In this document: positions 45,272-57,533 of the stretch, one piece after another
How the letters are laid out: every line of letters starts with the position of its first letter
How positions within the stretch are numbered: position 1 is the stretch's first letter
Assembly (NCBI GenBank): GCA_022315425.1
Contig: JAIUPT010000030.1
Location: forward strand, 930,001 to 994,000
Source of the DNA: Pseudevernia furfuracea
Taxonomy: Eukaryota; Ascomycota; Lecanoromycetes; Lecanorales; Parmeliaceae
Direction: 5' to 3'
Length of the DNA stretch: 64,000 nt
Made by a program: the position numbers and the translations under genes
The notes under the pieces: model-generated
Seen by the model: only the letters and a program-made list of their open reading frames with translations
Database searches by the model: none
Told to the model about the DNA's origin: nothing

Positions 45272-46335
45272 TTATGCTAACATCCCTCCATCGATCGTAT
45301 ATACGGAGCCGGTTACTGTTTACGTTGTCCAGTCAGCAGGTACTATTTTTGGAAAGAGATAGAAATCATCGAAGATGGGCCTGAAATATGGGAGTTCTGA
45401 TGTATGTCTCGAGTTTCCCGAAGACGCCCAAACATGGGTTTTTAGGGCCGGAGAAGACCTACTGTACTTAGCCTCATCACTTGAAAGGAATGCCCAAACA
45501 CTGGCGCCCTCCTCTGGTTGGCCTATTCTCGACAGCGGCACCCGACCGATTGAACACTTCCAACTTACCAGATTCCACTCCACCCAAGCCTGCAACCATC
45601 GGCGTATTGAATATACCTCTGTTCTTGTGTCAGCCGGTCTGGAACCGTTGGGACAGATCCCGACAAACGGAACAATGGCATTCGGTCAAGTCGCGAGAGG
45701 ATCGAAAAGTGCCATTCCAAGCATTGACAACGACGTGAAAGAGAATCAACTTACGGCGCAACACAGTTGACCCTGATTCCTCTCCCTCCCACCTCACCTG
45801 CCGCACTCTTACTCAACCCAATGACCGCATGCTTAGTCGCTGAGTACGCGCTGTTTTTTGGATGGCCCTCCAAACCTGTTGTACTAGCCGCGTTTATTAC
45901 GGCGCCTCCGTCACTCAGCACCCTCAATTGCGCCCTCATACAATAGAACAATCCCGTGAAATTTGTCCCCGTCACAAACTCCCACTCCTCATTACTAAAT
46001 TGTGTCAGATCATGAACACCGAAGTTCTTGCCTAACACCCCGGCAATATTAGCTGCGCCGTCCAAGCGTCCAAAGTGCGAGACTATCTTCTCGATCCAGG
46101 AGTCCACCTGCGAGGATTCGCGGATATCGACGGCGGTGGTAAGGATGGTAGGTTTCTTGGACGAGGTGGATGTGAAAGACGATTCGATCTCCTTTCGGGA
46201 TTGAGTCAAGGCGTCTTCTCGGTAGTCAGCAAGGGAAAGGCTGGCGCCGTGGGCAAAGAGAGCTTTGGCTGTTGCAAGGCCCATGCCCGAGGCAGAACCA
46301 GTAATGGAGATGACCGTGCCGGCGAGCGAAATCAT
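45272..46335 (-). CDS. Short-chain dehydrogenase/reductase
   Basis: Exon 1 is 46335 to about 45755. It carries the cofactor motif TGSASGMGLA, then ANIAG, the Ser of INAASTTG and the active site YSATKHA (YxxxK). Three short exons appear to follow: PADTRTE, then CSIGRVPLSRIGQPEEGASVWAFLSSDEAKY, then ITGSVYTIDGGML, ending TAA at 45272-45274. All use GT-AG borders and the order is that of a full SDR of about 250 aa. Substrate and cofactor preference cannot be read. It lies between a Zn2Cys6 regulator and a decayed NRPS-like reductase. Confidence 0.8.
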
Positions 46336-47130
46336 CGTGCTGTCGAGATTGTGCTGACGTTTGTTGCAACAAGTCTGAAGATCTTGGAGAGAACTATAAA
46401 CAGTATATGAAGCTTATGGACTTGCGGAGGCGGTGGGCTGGACCGCTTGAACTGCCCCACCAGTACTCGACAAAAGTCACCGAAATCAGGGCCTCGCTAG
46501 ATTTGGTGAGAGCAAGAAGTTCATGAAGTCGCTCTTCTGAAGCTCACTCTTAACAGCTAAGCAAGCATGAAGAAAATCTTGAATTTTTTTTGAATGTAGT
46601 TTAGGATCTTGAGAACAATCACTGATCATGGGAGGGTTTTGCCTTTTATCTCGGTGGTGCTGGAATTGGTGCAAGAAGGTGACTGAAGTCCGGACCCCGG
46701 ATCGCCTCGGACAAAATTCGTACAATTAGCGAACTCTACACGAAGGCACGTGACTCTGCACTCTCACTGACCCTCTCACGTTTGATACGCATGTACAGCA
46801 TGAAGATCGCCGTGGCAGACTATGAGAAATGTTCAAGCTGCCATGAATCGAGCCTGTGTCCTCAATTTTTTGTGTCCGCGGTTCCCATACTTTTCCTGAA
46901 ATAGAAATTCTCGCAGTGAAATTTTATATCACGGAGAGATTCTCTGCAGGCCAGTGACCAGTGATCGGGATCTCTGCGTGAGTCGGACCAAGACTTAAGC
47001 ATACACAGCAACGTAGAAAGACTTTCAGAGAATCATAGTCGCCAAATCCCGTCCTGACGTATCCAAACTATCTCTCGTCTTATGCCCAGTGGAAGGTCCA
47101 AGCCTATAGCAGCTCTTTCAAGCTGAAAAC
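46336..47130. other. Divergent promoter region
   Basis: Between the SDR and the NRPS-like pseudogene. No site recognised. Confidence 0.4.
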
Positions 47131-50100
47131 ATGCACGATGATAAGACGCCCGCCGGGGGGCCGTACGGCGAGAGGCTGTTGCCTCAGGTCATCGATGCCT
47201 ATGCCAAGAGTGACCCAGACAGGATTTATGCATTGGTACTTCATTCTGCTGATGTGACCCAAGGGTTTCACAAAATCACAATGAAGGAGCTAGCCAGCGC
47301 TGTGAATCGCATCGCTTGGTGGATAGATGGCGAGATTGGGCACTCTGATAATTTTGAGACATTGGCTTATATGGGTGCTACGGACATTCGTTACGGCATT
47401 TTCTTCTTCGCTGCTATCAAGTCCGGTTACAAGTCCTTGGTGCCTTCGGCAAGGAATTCGGTGTCTGGCAATTTCTCTCTCCTGACGGCATGCAATTGCA
47501 CCAAGGCCTTTGTCACGGCAGATATGGCCAAGAAGATTCCCGATTTGCAGAAAAACATACCTGATTTGCGGGACTTCGTTCTTGCATCGCTAGATGACCT
47601 GTTGACTGGAACATCAGAGCACTATTCCTACGACAAAACGCATGCTGAAGGTGTCAAAGATCCAGTGATCATCTGCCATACCTCCGGTTCCACAGGTGCT
47701 CCGAAGCCGTTTATACTTCCCAATGGAGCCTTCAGCGTCATCGACAATCAGCGTAGGCTCTCAGAGCTGGAGGGCCGGAAGAACATGGACTATTCCTTGT
47801 TCGATCTACAAGGAAAAGGGTTCATTAACACGTTCCCAGGCTTCCATGTCGGTGGAATCGTTGCCATGACCGCACTTCCTATCTGGTACGACTCTCATGC
47901 AGATCATGTCCCAAGTGCCAATCCGCGGGGTTTTTACGCCTCCAATCGTACTCGAAGAACTACTGGACACACAGGGAGGCCTCAAAGAAATTGCGCAGAC
48001 GGACTTTGTCATTTACGGTGGGGGACCTTTAGCCCCTCTCGCTGGCGACCGTATTAGTGAGGTAACCAGCCTTACTTCTGCTATTGGTTCGACCGAGGCT
48101 GGTATCATCCCGGCGAGGGTTCCGACGAAGGAGAATTGGAGTTACTTTGAGTGGCATCCGGATTACGAAGTCGATATGATACATGTGAATGATGATATCT
48201 ATGAGCTGACCGTCCCAAATCCGTCGAGGCTCGCATGGATTCATACTTGCTATCATACCTTTCCCGAAGTTCACGTTTGGCAGACCAATGACCATTATAA
48301 ACGCCACCCGACAAACCCAACCCTTTTTACATTCCGAGGGCGAGGCGATGACGTGATAGTGCTTTCCAACGGGGAGAAGTTCCAACCCGTCACCACGGAG
48401 ACCACAATTCAAGGTCATCCAAGCATAAAAGGGGCGCTTGTTGTAGGGACTGGTCGATTTCAGCCCGCGCTTGTTATCGAACCAAAAGTGTATCCAGCAG
48501 ATGCAGAGGCGTTCATTGAAGAGATCTGGCCTATCGTGCAGAGAGCCAATCAGGACGCCGCAGCCCACGGCAAGATCTTTAGAGGCAAGATTATATTGAC
48601 CACTCCTGACAAGCCCTTTGTGAGAGCCGGAAGAGGCAGCGTCATCCGGCCCAAGTCCACCGCTTTGTACGCCGATGAGATCGAGGCGCTATTTAGTGAC
48701 TCAATTGGGAATAAATAGCACGGAGTTCTGTCGCCAGAAGAAGTGCAAGACACGGCAGCGCTCAAGGCGTCATTGGGCTCTCGCGTTCGCTCGATCCTGC
48801 CCAATCTGGCAAAAGGCGCGGGTGGAGACAAAGAGGACCTCTTTGCTTACGGCCTTGATTCCATCCAGACAATCGAGCTTGCTAGTGGACTGCGCGCTTT
48901 TTTGCATCCGCATCTGAATCCGACGGATCTGAGAACCATTGGGGCGAAGATGATTTATGCAGAACTCAACTGTCAATAGTCTTGCGGAGTACATCAGCGG
49001 CCTTATGGGGATGACGACGGGAATTGGGGGCAACATGGCGGCGAAGCGAGTAGCTCGCATGAGGGCCATGCTGGATGAGTATATTAAAGGCCTCCCAGAG
49101 GCGAAAATGGGTGTTATACAAAGCAACGATGCTGCTCACACAAACTGCAACGCTCATAGGAATGGGATCTAGTACGCCAACGGTGTCACTCATATAGATG
49201 GTAGCGGCCCTGCACTCCGCGTCGTCTTGACGGGCTTCACAGGCTCGCTAGGTACCCAGCTACTACAAGCGCTAGTAAACGACCCTTACGTCTCAAAGAT
49301 CGTCTGCTTGAATCGTGCAGAAGACGCTCTGCAGCGGACACAGAAGGCATTCGCTCAAAGGAATGTGAAGGTTGACCTTTCCAAGGCTGAATTCCATAAT
49401 GCGGAATTTGCAGATGCCCGGTTGGGTCTGTCTACTGAGGTTTATGACACGCTGAGAGATGAGGTAGACATTGTTATTTACAACGCTTGGAACGTCAATT
49501 TTAATCAACCGCTGGAATATTTTCAGGGTATGTACGCTCCCAGTAATATTTTCCAAAAAGGTACAGAAATCTGAGTCGCGATATGTGTGTCGCGGATAGG
49601 AAAGCTTTTCTCTCTTCAGCACTGTCTTCCACCTTGGGGGTAGTTTTACATTGAAGAAAAATTACTGACCTCCGAACATGGAACACATCCACGGCATCCA
49701 CAACTTCGTCAACCTGAACAACTCAAGCCCCAAGCACCCTCGCATCATGTTCGTCTCCTCTATCTCTTCCATCGCCTATTATTCCGCCTGTCACCCCAGC
49801 GCCACCCTCAACCCCGAAGAATCTTTCGCCTCGATCGACTACGCCGTCGCCCTCCCAATGGGCTACGGCGAATCGAAACACGTCACCGAACGCATGCTAG
49901 CCATTGCCGCCGAGAAATCCGGGGTCAAAGTCGATATACTCCGTCTCGGACAAGCCGCTGGCCCCATCGCGCCGGACAGGGGGTCTTGGAACAGGAACGA
50001 ATGGTTCCCGGGTCTGATTCAGAACAAGCAAGGCGATGGGGCGTGTGCCGGATAAGCTGATGGATGTCGATTGGATCCCTGCGGACGTGTTGGCGAAGAA

Positions 50101-50470
50101 TTGCCCTCGACCGGGTTCATCGCGATCATGAAGGGATTCAGACGTCTAATCTCATCGACCCGCATGACCGCGACTGGAAGACCCTTGTGCCCCCGTTATG
50201 CAGAAGCAGATGGGTGGAGCGGTGGTGTCGTTGAAGGAATGGATTGATCTGTTGAAGGCGGTCGATGCGGACGATCAAACGCCGGTGGCGGAGACACCTG
50301 CATGGAAGATCCTAGATTGGTTCAGTGATGTGGAGGCGGGGTTGCCGTCGGGGAAGGAGGGACTGAGGTATGCTACGGCGAATGGTATAGAGGCGAGTAA
50401 GACGATGAGGGAATTAGGGCCCGTGAGCGAGGAGTGGATGGGGCATTGGCTACAGGGGTTGGGTCTCTGA
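47131..50470 (+). pseudogene. NRPS-like adenylate-forming reductase (A-PCP-R), decayed
   Basis: The domain order is clear. The adenylation domain has HTSGSTGAPKP and a later YGGGPLAPLAGDRI and FRGRGDDVIVLSNGEKF. The carrier protein has YGLDSIQTIEL (the Ser carries phosphopantetheine). The thioester reductase has TGFTGSLGTQLL and the YxxxK-type GYGESKHVTE. Such enzymes activate a carboxylic acid and release it as aldehyde or alcohol. Lesions: a frame break with probable deletion near 47897, TAG at 48716-48718, a slip near 48970, TAG at 49170-49172, a possibly lost splice acceptor before 49681 and frame slips near 50030, 50110 and 50195. It cannot make a full protein. Confidence 0.85.
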
Positions 50471-50969
50471 GAGATCTACGTTTCATATGACATGTGTTTT
50501 GTGTTTTGGCAATCTCCGTGATTATGATCGCTTTGTCTAAATATATATTTATACCTCCGTCTATTCTACACAACCTTGCTGTAGCATGCAGGTTTCACTA
50601 TTGTCCGTGCTGCGCCCTTTAGTTACGCGGAGTTTCCGGTCCATATCACACTTTTTATAGCTTGATAATCACCATTGCTATTGGGTTGTGGGTGTGGCTT
50701 CTCACAAATAAATATATCTGCATGTTGGGACCTATACTACGTCTTGTGAATAATGGTGGCTCGGTGGCAAGGCCCAATGGCAAAATGTGTTGAAGAATGA
50801 CAATGACAACACTTTGTGTCACAATCACTGCCAGCTGCGCCTCCACCGCACACACTCACTCACTCACTTATCAATCCACCGACCCACTCACCTATTCACC
50901 CACTCACTGACTCTCTCAACTCCCAACACTGTAACATTTTTCTTCCAAATCACCATCAAACAATCCACC
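50471..50969. other. Intergenic, CA/CT-rich promoter
   Basis: The last 130 bases before 50970 are a CACTCACTCAC-type pyrimidine-rich tract, typical of active fungal promoters. Confidence 0.4.
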
Positions 50970-51599
50970 ATGGCCGCCCTACCAGCCGGCACTTTCCTAA
51001 CAGCAGGCTCCTCCTACGACACCGCTGTGCAGCTACTCTACAAGCTCCCCGGCAAGTATCGCCTGATTCGCCACAGTCACCACACGCACATGACAGAAGG
51101 CACCAGCATACACTACCGCAATCTCATCGGACCTAGCCACGGGACGTCGGAAATCATTCTCCGCGCTTCAACAGACAGCCAGTACGAGGTCGAGCTCATG
51201 CAAACCACCATCATCAACCTACGCAGCCATTACGGCCAAACCGCCACCAGAGTCGAAAGACGCGCTTTCCGAATCAAGAACGGGCAGTGGAGCCTGTGGG
51301 CTGTGCGTCCGGATGAGGGGCTTGATCGGGTTTCCGGGAAACTGACGGACCTGACGCTGTGTGAGGTCGAGGCGCCGAAACAGGGTGGACCGACGGCGGC
51401 GGACGCGGTGCAGAAAGCTGTGCTGAGGGGAGGACCGTGGGGGAACGAGCGTGGGGCGAACGCTATGGCGATGTGTGTTTGGGTGGGGGTGCAGCCGTGG
51501 TGGCAGTTGTCGCATCAGATTGATCGTCATGGGCCCGGGGCGAGTGAGGTGTGCAGTGATGAGTTTTTGCCCGTGGTGGAGGGTGGGAGGATGGTGTGA
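50970..51599 (+). CDS. Unrecognised 209-aa protein
   Basis: Start chosen at CACCATGGCC, a strong initiation context after the CACTCACT-rich tract. An open frame extends 61 codons further up but looks non-coding. Begins MAALPAGTFLTAGSSYDTAVQLLYKLPGKY. No domain is recognised and no signal peptide or membrane segment is evident. Intact, single exon. Confidence 0.6.
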   Translation: MAALPAGTFLTAGSSYDTAVQLLYKLPGKYRLIRHSHHTHMTEGTSIHYRNLIGPSHGTSEIILRASTDSQYEVELMQTTIINLRSHYGQTATRVERRAFRIKNGQWSLWAVRPDEGLDRVSGKLTDLTLCEVEAPKQGGPTAADAVQKAVLRGGPWGNERGANAMAMCVWVGVQPWWQLSHQIDRHGPGASEVCSDEFLPVVEGGRMV

Positions 51600-52819
51600 G
51601 ATGCTGGACTGTGAGCTTGGGGGGCTAGAAAGCGAAGGAAGGTGGAGGGAGTGCTTGCAATGCTGAATCGAACTAGTCGATGTGGGTCTTTCTCTCTTGC
51701 ATGTCGATCAGTGGATGGTGCGTAGTGGTATGAGTCAAAAGCAGAGCACACCAAATAATTGTCATTCTTCCAGAAGTCATCGATCTTTTGCATCGAATTT
51801 TGAATCAAGCCCAGAGGCATCAAGCTCCGCATCTTGAACGGTGTTACTCCCCTATCCTTCTCTTATTCGGCGAAATCAAACGCAAATCCTCATTAGAGCT
51901 TCTCGAAGAGTCTTTGCCAACGATGCGTTCGGTTGCTAGATTGTATGTGGCTGCCAATACCTACTGTTTTCTCAAATTCCAATCGGCCTCAGTTAACAGC
52001 TTCGGTTGCAGCATAGTTACAGCATAGTTACAGCATATTCCGACTTGACCGGCAAGTCCTAATGAACAAGCCAACATGGCGGAAGCTAACAATTATACGA
52101 AGTAACATATTTGGTCAGCACCCAGCATGGAGATAGAAATCAATAGATGATGCATCAGCGTCGTTCAGCATCTCTCTAGCTACCGTACGAGCACTCGAGA
52201 AGTCAGTAGTAATAGATTATTCGAGGGTGAAGAAGTAGCAGGAAGGAAGTGGAAGGATTCCAGGAAGGATTCAAGGAAGGATTCTGATTCTTGATACAAG
52301 GTCAGAAACAAGGTTGGTGGCTGCCACGTTTTTTTTTTCACTCGGAAGTTACATACTAAGGTAGTACCGTCCTACCTTAAAGTAATGTATCGGGCCAAAA
52401 GGCGAATTAATTTAGCGCGGGGTCTCCAATCTGACTTTGTGGCACGGTGAGTCGGTGACCCTGCGGCCCAGCCTATGATTAATGATTAATGATTATGAAG
52501 AGGTTATGATTTATGAAGAGATTGTGATGAGATTACTTTATGATGTTATAGAAAAGGGCAAAAGGGCAAAAGGGCAAAAGGGCAGAAAAATAAGCATTAT
52601 TGCCAGTTGGCAGTCCTCACTACCTTCCTTCATTCGTCGCTCCCAATAAACTTAACAGCACCAACCACAATTCATTGCCATATCCTCGTCACTCTAGCCG
52701 CCGATATCAAATCACTTTTCACAGGCTTGCCAGCTTGCCAGCTTGCCACGATGCACTTCGTCATTTAGCCTGCATAACCAACGCCCAATCCTGCCCTGCA
52801 GTGCCCGACACCAATTTCA
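51600..52819. other. Gene-free stretch with short tandem repeats
   Basis: No gene. GGAAGGATTC-type repeats lie near 52235-52285, four to five AAAAGGGC units at about 52553-52586, and three CAGCTTGC units near 52727-52748. Confidence 0.5.
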
Positions 52820-54343
52820 ATGCCTGTCTCCAAGAAGCGCTCCATTTCTGACATGCAGCACCCCGAGTCTTCACCTCACAAGCAAGATGATGATGAGACG
52901 TATCGTATGATGGTCCTTCGATTCCAAGAGACCGAGGACGAGGTCGACCAGCACTTCCTACAAACCGCACTTGATCTGGGCATCAATATCTCACAAGAAC
53001 CCAAGGCCACTCTCGACCTCATCACGAGCAATGTCGCTACTCTCAATCTCAACCCGAAAATCCCGAGACCCCATCAACTATCCCCCTCCCGAGCGTCAGA
53101 GTCGACCCATACCGCATCGGATAGTTCCATCGAACAAATGAGACATAGAAAGACACCTTCACTCACCGCCACATCCACAACCTCTGCTTCCATAAGCTCC
53201 GCATCATCGAACAAGTCCAATTATGTCAAGGTTAGGGAAGGCTTTCGTCGGATATCAAGACTACACAGGCGGAAGACTCTGGCTGTACCCGTCCCAGCAA
53301 TACCACTTCGGACATCGTCTATGCTTCGCATCTCAAGACCTGGATTAGAGCCTCGTGCAATAACCACTGACCAAATCCCCACAATATCCGATTCCCAGCC
53401 GCACGCGATAACTACAGACCAAATACGGACCCTATCAATACCCCGCAAACACGTCCCTATTACACATGATGCCTTGCCTCCGCCTCCACCATCTGCACCC
53501 TTGTCGCCGTCTCTCCGGTCCCCAGAGGAACAGACAATAGAAAGTCTCTCGGCCCGTCGTCGTAGCATATCCAATCCCACTCTCAAGAAGCTCCGGACAA
53601 CTCAACTACAAGAGCAACTCCGCTTCATCAGCTTCGAGGCCTCCCAACACCGCCTCATGCGCACCAAGCAGCTACAACACAAACGAGACTCCCTCTCCAA
53701 GTATCAAGACCAGGAAAGAGATATCCACGCCTGCCACACCGAAGCTCTTTCGTCCCTTGAGAATCGACATCTAACCGCGGAAGTCGACCTCCAAAGGACC
53801 CTGCAGTTGGAACGTCAAGCTTGCGATACGCGCCTGAAACATATGCAGGCGTACTGCAATCCACGCTCAACGGTAGCAGGTATGCCCTCACGAGTGGTAA
53901 CGAAATCCGACTACCGCCAGCTAGAACAACAATATCACATACGCAACGGCATGGATAACCTTCACGCTTCTCGCATTAACGTCTTACGAGAAAAGCAAGG
54001 GAAGCAGCAGGAACGTATAATGGCAAAGCAAGAGACCGAGCTCGAAACCTTCGAGTCCGAGTTTGAGCGGCAGAATGAAGAGTTGGATGCGAAGTTTCGA
54101 GATGAAGAAAAGCAGCTGCAGCAAGAGTTCACCGAGCGCAAAAAAAGACTTGTCAGACGATGGGGACTGGCTGAGGCAATTGAGAGGCGGAAATTAGAGC
54201 AAGCAACGGGCGAGGCCTTCGAGCCCTTACCCCCTATCATTTGGTCCAGCAATGAGCATGGCAGGGGGAAAGAGACAGAAAGAGCAAGGGAGGGACTGGG
54301 AAAGGAGGTCAATTTAGCGTACGACGCTATGAATATGATATGA
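52820..54343 (+). CDS. Coiled-coil hypothetical protein
   Basis: 507 aa, no intron. Low-complexity Ser/Thr/Pro-rich middle (about 95-265) with a short internal repeat around AITTDQI and a proline run (PPPPPSAP). From about 275 to 475 it is a long charged helix, e.g. RIMAKQETELETFESEFERQ and EEKQLQQEFTERKKRLV. Probably a filamentous or scaffold-type protein in the cytoplasm. No family assigned. Confidence 0.7.
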   Translation: MPVSKKRSISDMQHPESSPHKQDDDETYRMMVLRFQETEDEVDQHFLQTALDLGINISQEPKATLDLITSNVATLNLNPKIPRPHQLSPSRASESTHTASDSSIEQMRHRKTPSLTATSTTSASISSASSNKSNYVKVREGFRRISRLHRRKTLAVPVPAIPLRTSSMLRISRPGLEPRAITTDQIPTISDSQPHAITTDQIRTLSIPRKHVPITHDALPPPPPSAPLSPSLRSPEEQTIESLSARRRSISNPTLKKLRTTQLQEQLRFISFEASQHRLMRTKQLQHKRDSLSKYQDQERDIHACHTEALSSLENRHLTAEVDLQRTLQLERQACDTRLKHMQAYCNPRSTVAGMPSRVVTKSDYRQLEQQYHIRNGMDNLHASRINVLREKQGKQQERIMAKQETELETFESEFERQNEELDAKFRDEEKQLQQEFTERKKRLVRRWGLAEAIERRKLEQATGEAFEPLPPIIWSSNEHGRGKETERAREGLGKEVNLAYDAMNMI

Positions 54344-54824
54344 TTTCTAATCGCATCAATACCTCGATTGATTTCAAGTTCTGGTTCATGTGAGCGAGCA
54401 TGGAGCGAGCATAGTACGGTGTTTTATATCCTTGGAACCTTAGGGGCAGATACCTGTGTACATTTACAATTTCGGCATTGGTTTCCAATTACTCTACAGG
54501 ACATCTCTTATTGCTCAGCTCCACCCAGCGACACGCCTTTAGGTCGGCACCACCCTCATCTCCAGCTGACCAACCCAGCCAATGCAGCAAGCACCGTCGT
54601 TTCGGCTGTGCTTTAACATCGATATTTTCAGGGGCCCCGGGCTCGATGAGCACTTTGCCCGGAACCGTTCCGCATTTCTCCAATTACCTTTGCTTCTTTA
54701 CTTTACTTTGAATATCAAGCAACTTTCAACTTACACACAAAGACATCCTGTGCATTCTGTACATTTTTCATCGTGACCTCCGGGCTTACCTCAATATCAC
54801 TGCTCGGGGTTAACACAACACACA
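54344..54824. other. Promoter region of the DJ-1-like gene
   Basis: No gene supported. Confidence 0.3.
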
Positions 54825-55550
54825 ATGTCACCTCCACGGAAAGCTCTCATCGCAGTGACCTCAGCCCACGCGCCTTTGTACCCAAAAGGCCAAGAAACCG
54901 GCCTCTTCATTACCGAAGCCCTGCACCCCTTCAATGTCTTCCGCGCGGCTGGCTTCGAGGTCGATCTCGTCTCCGAAACAGGCTCGTATCAAGCGGACTG
55001 GCTCTCCCAGCAGAAGGAGTGGCTGAAGGATGAAGATCGCAAAATCTGGGAAGACCCCAGCAGCGAATTTCGGTCGAAATTGGATCACATCTTGAAACCT
55101 GAAGACGTCAACTACGAGAAGTACGGACTGTTTTTCGCCTCCGCCGGCCACGCATCTCTGATCGATTACCCCGATGCAAAAGGTCTGCAGAGCATCGCTT
55201 CGCAAATGTACACCCAGGGCGGTATTATTTCCGCAGTCTGCCACGGCGGGGCTATCTTCCCCGGTATCATCGATTCCAAGACTGGCAAATCGATCATCTC
55301 AGGAAGGAAAGTGACCGGCTTCACGACCAAAGGTGAGGAAGAGGAGGGTGTACTGGATACCATCATCAGCTGGAAGCGACCTACGATAGAGAAGGCGGCT
55401 GCAGACGCAGGCGCGACCTATGTCGCTCCTCCCGGGCCGTGGGCGGCTTTTGCTCATACTGATGGGCGTATCGTGACGGGTGCTAATCCTGCAAGTGCTC
55501 ATGTTACGGCCGAGGATGCTGTCAAGGCGTTCGATAAGCATGAGACATGA
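54825..55550 (+). CDS. DJ-1/PfpI family, Hsp31-like glyoxalase III
   Basis: 241 aa in a single exon. The nucleophile elbow AVCHGG places the reactive Cys at 139 and His at 140, with the conserved Glu at 31 (FITEALHP), the triad of Hsp31-type proteins. Segments EALHPFNVFRAAGFEVDLVS and FFASAGHASLIDYP are family-typical. Members turn methylglyoxal into lactate without glutathione and help cells survive oxidative or carbonyl stress. Cytosolic by analogy. Intact. Confidence 0.9.
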   Translation: MSPPRKALIAVTSAHAPLYPKGQETGLFITEALHPFNVFRAAGFEVDLVSETGSYQADWLSQQKEWLKDEDRKIWEDPSSEFRSKLDHILKPEDVNYEKYGLFFASAGHASLIDYPDAKGLQSIASQMYTQGGIISAVCHGGAIFPGIIDSKTGKSIISGRKVTGFTTKGEEEEGVLDTIISWKRPTIEKAAADAGATYVAPPGPWAAFAHTDGRIVTGANPASAHVTAEDAVKAFDKHET

Positions 55551-56345
55551 AAGGAATGGCCACTAGCGCGAGAAAGGTAGTGCGTGCGTTTTTAATTGAC
55601 AATCTGAGGAATTCATTTGCAGTTTAAACTCTGTCTGCTTCTTATCTTACATTAAGGGCACGTCTCTCACTTTACTGAGGGCCAAAATCACGTTCACTGC
55701 ATCATAGATGTTGGTGCGTTTGCTTCCTCAAGGGTTCAAGGGAGTTATTGGCTTCAGTATCAATTTAAGAAAACTCCGCGGGAGAGGGTGCGGAGTCAAG
55801 AATTTGCACACATAGGATGATGTTGTTGAGTGACCAGCATCCTCAAGTTGGAAATGTAGGACAGTAACAAAGCAGGACACGTAATGAGACTCTAATACCC
55901 AGGAACTTCTGGCCGTTCCGACAAGCCAGCACCACCACAGCTGGCAAAGGCTCAGATAGCTCATCACTCCCTGATCTTTGTTGGGTCGCACCGCTGTCTA
56001 CGTCCAGAGTCTTCTACGCATGTCCTTTGTATGACAGGGCCTGAAAAGGCCCATGAGCCCATTTAGCTTCCCATCCTTTCTCCATTATTTTGAGAAAGTT
56101 CAACAGGTTCACACTACACCAAGAAACAGCAAAATTCAACATCTCACCGAACCTCACCTTAAATGGCGACGCCACTAGTCAGGCAAGAGCGCAGTCTTTC
56201 AACTATGAACCACTCAGAGTCGTTGAGATCGAATCTCAATGTAGGTGGTCTCGCTTTTACACTGAGATAGGCATCGAGGTGTCGTCGGAAAGGTCGATGA
56301 CTGGGCTGCGATGCGGGCTTGGGTTGTCCACCTACGAGAGTTCCT
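55551..56345. other. Gene-free stretch
   Basis: No gene or repeat supported. Confidence 0.35.
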
Positions 56346-57533
56346 TCAATTACTCAGTTCGTGTGGTAAAATGTCTGTCTTCATCATCTTGGCAGAATCT
56401 GGGGTTGTCGCCTGGCGGTCTCGTTTGGTAAGCCCCTCTAATTCTCTTCGGCCTTCATCTGCTTCGGGAGCAACAGGACCATTTACCGTGACAGGGTCGA
56501 CACATTCGGAGGTGACGGTCATTTGATTCCCAAGGCCTGAGCTTCGATGTAGCTTCGCAAGCTCAGTTCGACGCAGAGTCTCAGGTCCTGCAGTTTCGTG
56601 CGGATAGCGTCTTCCTCTGGCCGGCAGGGCTAATTCTTCGCTGCCACTTTCAGACGGGCTGAACTCTGCGTCTGGGCTGCTGAGGTCTATAAGTTCTCCG
56701 CTTCCCAAGGCGTCTGACAATAGCTTCTACTGTTCCACTTCCTCCGCAGCTGAGATCATATAGTTCGAGTTCGGCTTATTTTCGGCGAATGCTATTGTCC
56801 CCTGCCACTCGTCGTCCTCGCCCAGATCGGGACCTGTCCAGCGTTTATACAGCCGACCTCCCTTAGGTGCCCCGGGAAAGGACTTGACGATGTGTCTGAT
56901 ACCGCTGAGATCCAGCGTCCAGAAGGCGAAGCGTTTATTCCAGTCCCTGAGCACAATCTTAGCTTTTGTTGGAATCTCAGGACGTATCCCGGTGTCTGTC
57001 GGTACAACGACCATGCGTTCCCTTTCCTTGCGATTATTGCTAACAGCAAACAGAGGCTGTGTCTTTGGATCTCCGTAGAACGTCCGCGCGTATGCTTCCA
57101 TATCTGCGAGATGCTTGTCAAGTAGATCCGCTGGAATTTGAGCGGGGTCGCTAGATTGCCACGATGGAGTGACAGCGTCAGAGAACCGACTGGCGGTGAG
57201 CGAGTCCGTCTTATGACATTCAGTCGTATCGAATTGGTTTCCGAGGTTTGAAACCGCAGCGCCTGGCTCCTGGCTTGACTCAGCCTCCTGGCCGGACGCC
57301 TCGTTTGTTGTACCCGCAGCCTTCGCCGGGAGATGGCTTTCATTACATCGTTCCCATAGGTCTAAGAAATGACCCTAGAAGGTGCCGGAGGAAGCTGTGT
57401 TCAAGGGTCGTGGAGGTTCTGACGGTGGCTGCTGTTCGCCCAAAACGATGCCCTTGATCTTCTCCTGATCCTTCCACTGTACGTTGTATAAAGCCACTAG
57501 GTCGTTGAACCCTATTTGCTCTGCAGAAACCAT
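56346..57533 (-). pseudogene. Unknown protein with two in-frame TAG codons
   Basis: From ATG at 57533 (MVSAEQIGFNDLVALYNVQW) one frame runs 396 codons to 56346 and is broken only by TAG at 57375-57377 and TAG at 56727-56729. Frame and protein character continue across both, so a Gln (CAG) is the likely ancestral codon. The central part reads YARTFYGDPKTQPLFAVSNN and RFAFWTLDLSGIRHIVKSFP. No family recognised. Confidence 0.6.

Noticed and set aside
21681..57533. Reassignment of TAG/TAA to Gln in this genome
   Set aside because: The same genes also carry frameshifts, and intact genes here end normally with TGA, TAG or TAA. Pseudogene decay is the simpler reading.
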